Shown here: positions 40,601 to 48,193 of the stretch, piece by piece | Layout of the letters: each line of letters starts with the position of its first letter | Numbering within the stretch: the stretch's first letter is position 1 | From: Shewanella putrefaciens | GTDB taxonomy: Bacteria; Pseudomonadota; Gammaproteobacteria; Enterobacterales; Shewanellaceae | Assembly (NCBI RefSeq): GCF_016406325.1 | Contig: NZ_CP066370.1 | Coordinates: 682,001 to 746,000 of the forward strand | Direction of reading: 5' to 3' | DNA: 64,000 bases | Program-made: the position numbers and the translations under genes | The notes under the pieces: generated by a model | Database searches by the model: none | What the model saw: the letters and a program-made list of their open reading frames with translations, nothing else | What the model was told of the DNA's origin: nothing

Positions 40601-41772
40601 TACTGGCAGGGTCTGTAAACTGGACGTATTTGTACAATAGTTCGAATACTATCGAAAAAGAGACTCTTACGCTCGATGGCAAGAACTTTGTACTAGACTG
40701 GGAATATAACAACCTAGGCGCATTGAGTTCTCTTATATATCCCTCAGGAGCAATCGTTGATTTTGCACCTAATGCACTGGGTCAAGCAACTAAGGCAGGA
40801 AGTTATGCTTCAGGAGTAAGTTACCATCCGAACGGACAGATTAAGCAATTCACGTATGGTAATGGGATTGTGAGAAATGTTGCGTTAGACACGACAGGCC
40901 GTATTGATGCACTGACAGATATCAAAGCAGGCTCAGTCAAAAATAGTCTCGATCCAAGTTATGACTATAACGACAATTTGGCCCATTTAATCGATTGGGT
41001 GGACCGCAACAATGATGTAGATAATCTCACTTATGACGGAGTCGATAGGCTTAAATCTGCTGATGGCAAGTGGGGGACCGGTCGGTATAACTATGATGGT
41101 TTGGGTAATGTGCTCAGCCGCAGTTTGAATAACTCAACCATTACCTACAATTACAATTCACTTAACCGCTTAAACAATCTAACTGGTGCCTATGCCTATG
41201 GTTACCAATACGATACTCGCGGTAATGTGACCAATAACGGACGCTATAGCCTTGCCTATAACTTAGGTGAACAAATGACCTCAGCTAAAGGAATTAGCTA
41301 TGTCTATGATGGTCATAATCGAAGAGTTAAACAAACTAAAGCAGATGGTTCTCACTATTCTGTATACAGTCAGGCCGGACAGTTATTATACCGTGAAGCT
41401 GCGAATGGTACAAAAAGTGATAATGTATTCTTATGGAAACAATTAATTGCTGAGGTCGATAATGCAGAAAATCATTATATAAAGTTTGAGATAACTAATC
41501 CTCCGGAAGTTTGTAGGCAAGAACCAATACTTGGTTCAAAAAAGACAAAGACGATCTGTACACAAGATAAAAAAGGATTTAGTTGGACAACTCAAAATGC
41601 CAGTTCTTGTACAGGGGAAGTTCAACGCTTAATTGGAACTAATATATCTGGTACGACCGAAATTTCAGGCACTTCTGGCAGCTTAAATTTAGGACGGCAT
41701 TTTACATTAAACGTAACCATGACATGTCTAACAAATTCCAATCAAACTATAACAGCGACTTATAGCTTGTAG
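37645..41772 (+). CDS. Secreted YD-repeat (Rhs-like) protein lacking the C-terminal core
   Basis: 1375 residues with a signal peptide (MLRIISGVMLLFSFFAVADQ). An N-terminal beta-rich region of about 600 residues is followed by YD repeats (about 690-1285; for example SYTYNPIGWLTKIDY, YDALGRVITQI, YNYDGLGNVLSRS). Repeats end at LLYREAANGTKSDNVFLWKQ and LIAEVDNAENHY. Instead of the usual RYQHTD core the last 85 residues are a cysteine-containing Ig-like domain (PPEVCRQ ... ITATYSL). The missing core continues in the next gene. YD-repeat shells enclose toxins; this shell would be exported by Sec. Confidence 0.88.
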   Translation: MLRIISGVMLLFSFFAVADQFTSNDQQQQYYKKLFITSEALSASDPGTVFGESIDLSSGAVMFRRKDASLPGNNSLPFAYPTYYDISMPDFAGWKEDIPRIEYGYIKGNGNHSTLADGWRSGKFCSQTQTSSNSASTILGRQHTGTTLVIPELGTKPLLKNTQKIGGNSIDEYPYVTNNLWRISCYISAETNKEGFRATSPEGITYFFEHYVDNQKVHSYERNNVKGAGNIIFTMSGGSAYRKVAALYVKRIEDRFGNYITYKYHNDGGLSKMESNDGRVLEVKYLNNEKVLSLTDNTLSQKKEWHYFIRDNKYIITEPDNREWSYSLFINKYYTIPPNVNLHYNTNCIMASLNDVMTVTTPNGLIGIFRFSERIDYSSKYLSQPSREPIDCRRIINITEKKIAFSEQDDSNALIWLFEYSKNKGGYVIKGQKPPAEFLLEGDVPSNVDRFLSDFTLVKKPDGTSVKSYFDREVYSLSEGKVISKEYFNKNGEVIRTELFEYGAGSNFGELVNKFIFDGWRNVVQLKKIVKEKNSEYSTSYMKFNEFNTPTMLVEASDSHKKTLTSEYIWNSKYWILNLISKEFKGDENPSSIPLKEYVYDDRMLVRQQKLFGKLLLTNTYHPDGNLQQTTYADSTRYEKFEDYHRGKARKITFPCATTNGCNTANGSTSNTIIALLEVNSDGTTKSVTDFNGNKTSYTYNPIGWLTKIDYADPKWADKVISYAVVSSLGDGVGGSDVAVGSLRQTISQGNYEKRIYHDGLLRPILTQERDISNPSTTRYQSFTYDHDNRQTLASFPSTDASNRIGMETEYDALGRVITQIRTSDGSVSRREYLSGNKVAVTDGENNTTTTTYLAYGEPSFDKPTLIEAPDTDDVAIDYNVFGQVTSIRQGNVTETRIYDAYQQLCKQVRPETGISAFGYNGQRQQIWRAEGTNGSTTACDASAIPATHKVVLSYDNLGLLRTENFPDATPDKTYSYDGNGNLTSLLAGSVNWTYLYNSSNTIEKETLTLDGKNFVLDWEYNNLGALSSLIYPSGAIVDFAPNALGQATKAGSYASGVSYHPNGQIKQFTYGNGIVRNVALDTTGRIDALTDIKAGSVKNSLDPSYDYNDNLAHLIDWVDRNNDVDNLTYDGVDRLKSADGKWGTGRYNYDGLGNVLSRSLNNSTITYNYNSLNRLNNLTGAYAYGYQYDTRGNVTNNGRYSLAYNLGEQMTSAKGISYVYDGHNRRVKQTKADGSHYSVYSQAGQLLYREAANGTKSDNVFLWKQLIAEVDNAENHYIKFEITNPPEVCRQEPILGSKKTKTICTQDKKGFSWTTQNASSCTGEVQRLIGTNISGTTEISGTSGSLNLGRHFTLNVTMTCLTNSNQTITATYSL

Positions 41773-41793
41773 GTCTGTTAGTTAGGAGTAAAT

Positions 41794-42570
41794 ATGAAAT
41801 ATAAAAGTTTGATATTTTTTTGTTTGGTTTATATAACCTCTTTTAACCTTATGGCTACCGTTGTGCGATATCAGCACACAGATATGCTAGGTTCAGTGAT
41901 ATCTGAATCTGATGAGACGGGCAACATCATCAGTCGCAGCCATTATGAACCTTTTGGTAAACGCATAGGTGGCGATAAGGAAGGTATGGGATATACTGGA
42001 CATCTACATGATAAAGATTTAGGCCTGACTTATATGCAGGCACGCTACTATGATCCACTGATTGGGCGTTTTTATTCGAATGATCCTTTAGATTTTCGTG
42101 ATGTGCATAGTTTTAATAGATATACTTACGCTAACAACAATCCTTATAGATTCACTGATCCAGATGGAAGAGAATCGCTAGGTGTACTGATTGGTAATTT
42201 GCTTTCAGGAAAAAGTCTAGAAGAATCAGCTAAATCTACCCATGAGACCAATATGGCAATGGCTAACGGCGCTAAAGAAGCTCTCTCTTTTACAAGGGTT
42301 GGCACTGTTATTGACACTGTTGAAACGGTAATTGAAGCTGTGAATGGGGAGAGTGTTGTAGACAATGTTTCAGGAATGGCTACTGGTGAGATCGCTGGTG
42401 CTGTAACTGAGAAGGTTCTAGAGAAGAAACTAGGAAAAGAAGGCTCGGAATTTGTAGGAGCAGTTGTAGGTAAATTATCTGGTGATGCGGCAAAATCATA
42501 TGTATCTGATATTATTGAGAATAAACCTGACGTACCACAGATCAATCCCGATAAGGTCAGAGCTAATTAA
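41794..42570 (+). CDS. Secreted Rhs core and C-terminal effector protein
   Basis: 258 residues with its own signal peptide (MKYKSLIFFCLVYITSFNLM). It then starts directly with VVRYQHTDMLGSVISESDE, GYTGHLHDKDLGLTYMQARYYDP and the diagnostic Rhs-core end NPYRFTDPDGRES (about residue 125). The remaining 130 residues (with VGTVIDTVETVIEAV and GKEGSEFVGAVVGKLSGDAAKS) are Gly/Ala/Val-rich and would be the variable effector. No nuclease motif is visible, and amphipathic helices could suit membrane action. It follows the YD-repeat gene by 21 bases. Confidence 0.85.
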   Translation: MKYKSLIFFCLVYITSFNLMATVVRYQHTDMLGSVISESDETGNIISRSHYEPFGKRIGGDKEGMGYTGHLHDKDLGLTYMQARYYDPLIGRFYSNDPLDFRDVHSFNRYTYANNNPYRFTDPDGRESLGVLIGNLLSGKSLEESAKSTHETNMAMANGAKEALSFTRVGTVIDTVETVIEAVNGESVVDNVSGMATGEIAGAVTEKVLEKKLGKEGSEFVGAVVGKLSGDAAKSYVSDIIENKPDVPQINPDKVRAN

Positions 42571-42897
42571 ATGACCAACATCAAAGTGATTAATCAACTA
42601 TTGTTAGGAAAACGAATTACATTGTATTTGTCTATTTTACTTTTGGTGGCGTTCTTTTTTAGTGCGATTTTTGGTGAAAAAAATTTGACATTATTATTTT
42701 TATATTTAATTTTCATATTTTGGGGGAGCAATAAGGCGTTTGCATATTATCTAGGGGATGAGATACGTTTAACTTATGCCTTGAAGATATCAAAAGACTG
42801 TCCAGAAGTCTTTAGGGTTATGGCTTTGTTGTTTTCTTTATCAATTACTCTATATGGGGTAGTTGAGTTATGTAGTTTGATTTTTATAAATACATAG
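42571..42897 (+). CDS. Small membrane protein, possible immunity protein
   Basis: 108 residues with three predicted helices (LYLSILLLVAFFFSAIF, LLFLYLIFIFWGSNKAFAYY, VMALLFSLSITLYGVVELC). Its ATG follows the effector stop directly (TAAATG), so translation is coupled. An integral-membrane partner next to an Rhs C-terminus is typically its immunity protein when the toxin acts on membranes. This is inference from position. Confidence 0.65.
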   Translation: MTNIKVINQLLLGKRITLYLSILLLVAFFFSAIFGEKNLTLLFLYLIFIFWGSNKAFAYYLGDEIRLTYALKISKDCPEVFRVMALLFSLSITLYGVVELCSLIFINT

Positions 42898-42914
42898 ATA
42901 ATGAGAGGTTATGT

Positions 42915-43283
42915 GTGAACTTAAAAGTTATTGCTAAATATTTCATGATAATTTACGCGTTATTAGTGCTGTCTGGAGTGCCCATTGGTTATATTATGGC
43001 TGATATTGATCCAACTGGGAAAAATGTTCCTTCTTGGCTGGTAGCATATAAATATTTGGCTGTTTTTTTTATTAGTTGTATATGTTTTTATTTTTTTATA
43101 AGAACGCAGGGTAATAAGCCTCTTGTTCATGGGTTTATAATTATATTATTGGTTTCTGGCGTTTCATCAGTGGTAGATTATTTGATTTATTCAGAATTTG
43201 ATTTGTTTGGATTTTTACTAGACTTTTCTATTATTGCTTTTTCGTTATTTGTATGTTTCGGGTTATCAATATTACGGAGGTAA
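42915..43283 (+). CDS. Small four-helix membrane protein
   Basis: 122 residues (start GTG 42915), with four hydrophobic segments: MIIYALLVLSGVPIGYIM, YLAVFFISCICFYFFI, FIIILLVSGVSSVVDYLI and FSIIAFSLFVCFGLSIL. It is the third gene after the Rhs effector and may be a second immunity protein or a remnant of an earlier toxin pair. No family is recognised. Confidence 0.6.
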   Translation: MNLKVIAKYFMIIYALLVLSGVPIGYIMADIDPTGKNVPSWLVAYKYLAVFFISCICFYFFIRTQGNKPLVHGFIIILLVSGVSSVVDYLIYSEFDLFGFLLDFSIIAFSLFVCFGLSILRR

Positions 43284-43414
43284 AAAACGAAGTTAGTTAT
43301 CCTGAAATCAAAGCATGTAGAGTGCAACATTATATTCACAGTGATACATTTATGATTGATAAATGTATCACGTTGTTTAAGTGAATTTGTTGTGAGAGTC
43401 TCGGAGGGAGATTT

Positions 43415-43492
43415 ATGCATGAACATGAACATGAACATGAATATGCAATTGTATATTCTGTCTTTATTAAAGATTTTGAAAGGAAAAACTAA
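43415..43492 (+). CDS. Tiny ORF with His-Glu repeats
   Basis: 25 codons starting MHEHEHEHEYAIVYS. An excellent ggaggga ribosome binding site lies 6 bases before the ATG. The GAACAT hexamer is repeated three times in a row. The stop overlaps the next start as TAATG. Whether a functional peptide is made is unknown. Confidence 0.35.
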   Translation: MHEHEHEHEYAIVYSVFIKDFERKN

Positions 43493-43572
43493 TGGCAGAA
43501 GTTAATGAATTATTTTTTGAAGATAGTGAAGAATTTATGTTTGTCAATGATATCAATTACTTAGATTGTTAA
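43492..43572 (+). CDS. Tiny acidic ORF coupled to the previous one
   Basis: 26 residues starting MAEVNELFFEDSEEFMFVND and ending in cysteine. aaagga is correctly spaced upstream, and the ATG overlaps the preceding stop. It is strongly acidic. It could be a small peptide gene or the start of a truncated immunity gene. Confidence 0.35.
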   Translation: MAEVNELFFEDSEEFMFVNDINYLDC

Positions 43573-43602
43573 GTGCACAACTTTTATAGAATATCGATCT
43601 CA

Positions 43603-43722
43603 ATGACTAATGAAACTTTAAATGGTCAGAAAGTATTAAAATTTTGTATTTATTATTTAGTGAATCACAATAAACCAAAAGCTGCATTAGATAACTACTT
43701 TAGTCAAAAATATGTAAATTAA
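43603..43722 (+). CDS. Short ORF, possibly the 3' end of a decayed gene
   Basis: 39 residues (MTNETLNGQKVLKFCIYYLV ... SQKYVN) without a clear ribosome binding site. It may be the broken 3' part of a gene that began with the preceding tiny ORFs. Confidence 0.25.
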   Translation: MTNETLNGQKVLKFCIYYLVNHNKPKAALDNYFSQKYVN

Positions 43723-43735
43723 GGGAAATTAACCT

Positions 43736-43912
43736 TTAATCCAAAGTCTTGCACTCGCTTGTCTCTTGATCACAAGTCTGGTTGAAGAGGCAAGGCAAGG
43801 TGGTAACCTTCGAGGATGGTTTGCAGTTTGAACCATCCTTCCCACAAACTTTCCCATCCCACACGTCCAGTACGTTTTGAGTCATACCAACTCTAGTGGC
43901 ACTGTAGTGGCA
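43736..43912 (-). pseudogene. C-terminal fragment of a cysteine-rich protein
   Basis: A minus-strand frame reads CHYSATRVG, VLDVWDGKVCGKDGSNCKP and ends CLFNQTCDQETSECKTLD. Four or more cysteines with regular spacing suggest the tail of an extracellular protein. There is no start. It abuts repeat module A2 and appears to be a relic. Confidence 0.3.
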
Positions 43913-44120
43913 TACAAAAATTAGCCAACTTGATAGAAACTATGTGAATTACGCTGCACATTTCTAATTCAAAAAAAATAATGCACTTTAATTATCATTA
44001 AAGTGCAGATTTCGCGCATTTTAGCGCTTATTCGATGTGCTTTACGTATTATAGTAAAATACTCGTGCAAAACTCAGTTTATGCAGCACAATATGCATAA
44101 ATAGTCACATATCTATCAGT
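43913..44120 (+). repeat. Intergenic module A, copy 2
   Basis: Dyad 1 TGCACTTTAAT-TATC-ATTAAAGTGCA is at 43982-44007, and dyad 2 TTATGCA...TGCATAA is at 44079-44100, 97 bases start to start. TAGTCACATATCTATCAGT follows, identical to copy 4. Upstream 43913-43955 is also similar to 50557-50601 before copy 3. Confidence 0.85.
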
Positions 44121-44207
44121 TTTTAATATTTAACTCTTAATCAGCAAAAAACACAGCGACTCGCTTTGGACATAAATGAGCTAGATGAAAGTAAGTAAGC
44201 CAGAATA

Positions 44208-44235
44208 AAAAGGGGGGGTACCCCCCCCTTTCTTT
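44208..44235 (-). terminator. G/C-block hairpin terminator
   Basis: AAAAGGGGGGGTACCCCCCCCTTT is an almost perfect stem made of one G7 and one C8 block. It lies just beyond the stop of the coiled-coil operon and has T-rich sequence beyond it on the minus strand. Confidence 0.65.
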
Positions 44236-44236
44236 A

Positions 44237-45043
44237 TTAATTTATATTTTTCTCAGACTTTAATAGCTGTTCTTCTTTGTTGATAGAAATTGAAGCTGGT
44301 GAATTATTAGTTATATGAAACTTTTCAAGATGATTTTCAATAAATCTTTGACCTTGGACAGTTAAACGATCGATACTCTCATTTAAATTAACAATATCAC
44401 GATTCAGCTCTTCTAAAAATCGATTTGCTGTATCAATGATATTACTCATTTTTGTATCTGTAGCCTTAATAAGAATATCTTTCGCTCGTTCATTATCTCC
44501 AAATTGAGATTCAATTCGCTCTAAATCTCTCATAGCATCTGAAATAGCCACATCTTGTAATTCTTTATACTGAATTGTTTTTTCATAAACAAGTTGCTGC
44601 GCACGCTCCTTGAGTTCAAGTTGCATATGACCAATTGAGTTAATAGTATCAACATTTAACTTTGTTAATTGTTCAAGATAACGGGCAATTGCTTCAGTTG
44701 TTCTTTGCATCCGTTCAAATTCTTTTTCTTTCTTCCACTCTTCAATCTGAGCAATAGCGCCCTCTATTTCACTAACCCTTCGAACTTCTAAATCAACATT
44801 TAGGATTTTGTCTTTGGCTACCAATTCACTTTCAAGCTGCATTGCTCCCATTTTCAGCTCGTGCTCTGACTTTGCTTGAGCAGTCATACTGTCCATTGAC
44901 CTATTATGATCCGCCGCTCTAGATGACTCACTTCTATCATGACTGCGTGACTTAAGAGGTTCCGAAGCCCAGTCACATAAAACATCTATCGGTTTACTAA
45001 CACAACTTATCAGAGCATTACCTAAGTTTTTAATCCAACTCAT
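44237..45043 (-). CDS. Coiled-coil protein, third gene of an unrecognised operon
   Basis: 268 residues (ATG 45041-45043, with aaggg 9 bases before it). An amphipathic N-terminus (MSWIKNLGNALISCVSKPID) could sit on a membrane. A basic, serine-rich linker follows, then long heptad-like helices from about residue 60 to 240 with LEQLTKLNVDTINSIGHMQL and LNESIDRLTVQGQRF. No catalytic motif. It overlaps the upstream gene by 14 bases, so the three genes are translated together. Family not recognised. Confidence 0.65.
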   Translation of the reverse strand: MSWIKNLGNALISCVSKPIDVLCDWASEPLKSRSHDRSESSRAADHNRSMDSMTAQAKSEHELKMGAMQLESELVAKDKILNVDLEVRRVSEIEGAIAQIEEWKKEKEFERMQRTTEAIARYLEQLTKLNVDTINSIGHMQLELKERAQQLVYEKTIQYKELQDVAISDAMRDLERIESQFGDNERAKDILIKATDTKMSNIIDTANRFLEELNRDIVNLNESIDRLTVQGQRFIENHLEKFHITNNSPASISINKEEQLLKSEKNIN

Positions 45044-45524
45044 TATCAGCATCCCTTAATTTCTTGAACTCTCTATCGAATAAAACCTGTTCTTTCCTAT
45101 ACACATATCTTATTCTCTCAATTTTTTCATTATTACTGATAGCTACAGAAAAAATTTCATCAATCATATTAATTTTATTCTTTAGAAAAAAAACATCCAA
45201 ATGATTTGATGTGCGGTGGTCATCAGATAATCGAGAGCATACAAACTCTTCAACAATATATTTTAGTTTATTACGTGTAAAAGATAAGTGAGGTTCGGAA
45301 ATTGTATTAGAAAAAAACTCTAGATTGTTATTTAAAAAAATCGAAAACTCTCTTTCGAACGACAACTCCAACATATTAACATTGTTTTCAAACTCAAAAA
45401 ATGTTGAAAATAGTTGTGGTTCTTCTTTTATTGTACGAGAAACAAGATTTTCTCTTGCCCCTCGTAGAGATAACAAAATCTCAATTAACGATTGCTTATG
45501 CATCTGCATGAGTAGATACATCAT
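45030..45524 (-). CDS. Helical protein, second gene of an unrecognised operon
   Basis: 164 residues, almost entirely helical and charged (for example RENLVSRTIKEEPQLFSTFFEFE and SIFLNNNLEFFSNTI). No signal peptide, membrane helix or enzyme motif. It overlaps the upstream gene by 29 bases and the downstream one by 14. The exact start (45524 or ATG codons up to 45503) is unclear because no ribosome binding site is obvious; coupling by overlap is likely. Confidence 0.6.
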   Translation of the reverse strand: MMYLLMQMHKQSLIEILLSLRGARENLVSRTIKEEPQLFSTFFEFENNVNMLELSFEREFSIFLNNNLEFFSNTISEPHLSFTRNKLKYIVEEFVCSRLSDDHRTSNHLDVFFLKNKINMIDEIFSVAISNNEKIERIRYVYRKEQVLFDREFKKLRDADNELD

Positions 45525-45978
45525 CTACTAGATTTGGTTTATTCCCTTTGGCTTCATCTCTAATTTTCCCTATCATATCAAGTGTATGCTCCTCAATAAG
45601 CCCACTACTTAAATCTAAGCTTTTAGTGTAACTATCAACAAGCTCTTTGAGCCATTTAGAAGCAACTGCCGTATCAACTTGAGATTCGCTTAATGTACGA
45701 GATACTTCTTTGAGTGTTTCCGAGAAAAACTTAGCTCTTTCTTTTCTCAAGTCCTCTTGAATTGTACTCGCGAATTTGATCTCTTCTTTATACTCTTTGA
45801 CTAGTTCTAAGTAGTTTTTTTCATACTCATATAAAACAGCTAACTTAGTCTTTAAAAGCTCTAAACTAACATACCCCTCAAGCTCTTTTTTGAGAGCTAA
45901 AATCAACTGTGAGCTAATGGATTCATCAGCTCCCGACGCAACAACTGCATCGTTAATAATTTTGCTTAAGTCAGCCAT
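45496..45978 (-). CDS. Helical protein, first gene of an unrecognised operon
   Basis: 160 residues starting MADLSKIINDAVVASGADES. It consists of long amphipathic helices (LLKTKLAVLYEYEKNYLELV, KFFSETLKEVSRTLSESQ). A frame extension to 46080 adds a hydrophobic stretch but has no ribosome binding site, while aagga lies before the chosen ATG. It heads a compact three-gene operon of coiled-coil proteins bounded by module A2 and an IS remnant. Confidence 0.62.
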   Translation of the reverse strand: MADLSKIINDAVVASGADESISSQLILALKKELEGYVSLELLKTKLAVLYEYEKNYLELVKEYKEEIKFASTIQEDLRKERAKFFSETLKEVSRTLSESQVDTAVASKWLKELVDSYTKSLDLSSGLIEEHTLDMIGKIRDEAKGNKPNLVDDVSTHADA

Positions 45979-46103
45979 GAATTTTCTACGTCCTTTTATA
46001 ATAAGTTCAGTATATATATTACAAATAAGTATACTAAAAACAAGAAGTTTAGAATAATTATTCCTTAGATCCATAATCATGATCTGCTGTATTATTGTAG
46101 TAG

Positions 46104-46367
46104 GGCGTTGTTGAACAAATCTGTGAACTAATCGGCGTTGCCGTGATCTGTTCCCCTAGCTCATCATCAGGACAGCTACATAGGCAAATCAATACGTAAA
46201 ATTGTTCACTGTTAGCAATACAATAAACCCTTAGTAAATCGAAGTTCGCTCACGTTCTAGATAGATGAAGCAACCGTAAAAGCTTGGTACTGCCAAACTC
46301 ATCATGGTGGGCGTGGTCGCGGAGTTAGCTATAGTGATGTGGCGATTCAAACAGCGTTGATGGTCAA
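46104..46367 (+). mobile_element. IS903-type (IS5 family) remnant, left end only
   Basis: It begins with the terminal repeat GGCGTTGTTGAACAAATC and is nearly identical to 49903-50166. The end of the segment encodes HHGGRGRGVSYSDVAIQTAL, the start of the IS903-group transposase. It stops abruptly at about 46367, and no right end is found. It appears to be a deletion product. Confidence 0.8.
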
Positions 46368-46499
46368 TGAGGATTGCCTATTCAGTAGTTGTGGGATAAC
46401 ACCCCACACCTTAGAAGACTTGTGCCTTTCTGGGTCATAGACTTCTGCCATAAAATCAACTCCACGAGTTAAAGTGGTTCTCATCATGTGAATCGCCAT
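46368..46499 (-). pseudogene. Gene fragment truncated by the IS remnant
   Basis: A minus-strand frame starts ATG 46497-46499 (MAIHMMRTTLTRGVDFMAEV, then DPERHKSSKVWGVIPQLL) and runs into the IS remnant without a stop of its own. Loss of the gene's 3' part by IS-related deletion is likely. Family not recognised. Confidence 0.35.
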
Positions 46500-46582
46500 C
46501 CATTTATTAAATAATTTCTATCCACAAAAACACAGCGGCTAAGCAACATCAGGACATAGTTTGTGAAACGTGCCATTACTTC

Positions 46583-46690
46583 TGCATTTTAATAACTGAA
46601 CATGCACAAATCGCGTGTTTTATAGCAGATTTCAGCTGTTTTCGAAGCAAAGAGCTAGATTCATCACTTATGCACATAAACCGCGTGAAT
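46583..46690 (+). repeat. Intergenic module A, copy 5 (divergent subtype)
   Basis: The dyad TGCATTTTAATA..GAACATGCA is at 46583-46606, then TTTCAGCTGTTTTCGAAGC and CTTATGCACATAAA. It shares this subtype sequence with copy 6 at 56552. Dyad 2 is only half preserved and is about 85 bases from dyad 1, so a small deletion is likely. Confidence 0.7.
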
Positions 46691-46895
46691 AGTAGTGATA
46701 TGAGCAGTTATGAGCATGAGTCCCATCAAGTTGTGACAAATCGATGTTAATCGGCATTTAGAAGATATCCAGTAGGTTAATCTTAATGCCGACCGAATAG
46801 CCTTACAAGAAGTTCCACAGTGCTCCTTTTTCGTTCCCACAGCAAAGTATTTACAAACTGCGAAAAACAGCCCCTTTAGATCAAATTTCATAAGG

Positions 46896-47651
46896 TTATT
46901 TATTCTTTTGTGTGCTTAAAACGCTCATCAAGTTTGAAGCGGTTTTAGTGTCATTGGCATCTAAAGCCGCCTTAATTTGCTCTTTAAGTACTTCTAACTC
47001 GTCACTTGTTGCATTTTGAGTTTGCCTAAAGACTATTTGCCTAATGGCCTCGTCCTCAGCAATTCTAGCAACCCTTTTGGCTTCTCTAGCCTCACCAATT
47101 TGCACTACTTTATACTTTGCAGTCTTTGCTAACTGCTTTGCTTTCCTTAATGCAAACTTAGCAATCTCGTAAGCTAGGAATAGAGCAATGGCAAGAGCTA
47201 CGAAGAGCCCGATCCTTATTTTTAATAGCTCGCTGTTATAGAAGAAAATCGAATCTTTGTTAGCTTGCGCTAGTACCGCTTGGAAGCCTTGGATATTAAG
47301 TTTTATCCCATTAATTTCAATCAGAAAAGAGTCCTTATCACCTATCAGTGGTCTTAGGTCTATAAACGTAGACTCTACACCATCGATTAAAACCTTTGAC
47401 CCTGAAGGATACGCAAAGACGCCAGCAGCACCGCAGTCATCAGAACTAGTAAAAGCCTTAGCCACAACATTGCTAAATTGTGGCGGGGAATAGTCGCATT
47501 CCCCAATGAGTAAGACCGTTTTTTCTTCGAATACCCATTTAGCAAACCCTACGCTAACATCAGCCTTTAGGATAGCGGGTTCATTACCCATAGCTAGGGA
47601 ACTAAACGCAAAAAGCGAGAGGGCGAATAATTGCTTTAACATTGTAATCAT
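46896..47651 (-). CDS. Membrane-anchored exported protein of unknown function
   Basis: 251 residues. A signal peptide (MLKQLFALSLFAFSSLAMGN region) leads a periplasmic domain with two cysteine pairs (GECDYSPP and SSDDCGAAG), then one transmembrane helix (about 145-165, RIGLFVALAIALFLAYEIAK). A basic, helical cytoplasmic tail with KRVARIAEDEAIRQ follows. ATG 47649-47651 is chosen because aggtag is seven bases upstream. No family is recognised. It is a single gene between module A5 and an HNH gene. Confidence 0.6.
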   Translation of the reverse strand: MITMLKQLFALSLFAFSSLAMGNEPAILKADVSVGFAKWVFEEKTVLLIGECDYSPPQFSNVVAKAFTSSDDCGAAGVFAYPSGSKVLIDGVESTFIDLRPLIGDKDSFLIEINGIKLNIQGFQAVLAQANKDSIFFYNSELLKIRIGLFVALAIALFLAYEIAKFALRKAKQLAKTAKYKVVQIGEAREAKRVARIAEDEAIRQIVFRQTQNATSDELEVLKEQIKAALDANDTKTASNLMSVLSTQKNK

Positions 47652-48193
47652 AGAGCAGCTACCTAAAGAGTTAATTTTATAAAGATACATCGATATAAAA
47701 GTGGTTTTTATAAGCTGTAAAAGTAAAACTATCTTGAAAATACTAATTCTACATTATCAAGAGTTGGATTAGCTACGAAGGCTTAAAAATTGTGATGATG
47801 GGTAGAAAAACGTGAGTAAGTCGATAAGAAAATATCAAGTCACCTATCAATAATATAAAGCGTATCCCATAGGAATTAAAAATGGGAGGATTACCGGATA
47901 AGTAACAAGTGAACTATTTCTATTCCTTACGGTGGGTCAAATCTTGTATTTTGCTTTTCACATTAGCTGAGTTATGGGAAAAATTATAAATATCAATGTG
48001 AGTAAGCTTTTGCACTAAATGATAATGGGGTATTTCTGAAATGCCGCCCTGACTAGACTTCGAGTTAGTTTTTCAACAACTAATAGCTGAGTTTCAGATT
48101 AAAATACCTTTAGGTTAACACCTCAATAACTGCCTCTACTGGCGAGGAACGAGCGTCAGCCAAGCTTTAGCCGTCCATTCATTAATGCCTCTG
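47652..48193. other. Intergenic region without a supported gene
   Basis: About 540 AT-rich bases. No frame of useful length, no terminator and no attC-like symmetry that I can defend. A motif similar to cassette ends (TAACACC ... TAACTGCC) near 48115-48135 has no partner. Confidence 0.4.

Noticed and set aside
46664..46891. 75-codon minus-strand frame upstream of the module A5 area
   Set aside because: It runs through the repeat module, has odd composition and no ribosome binding site.
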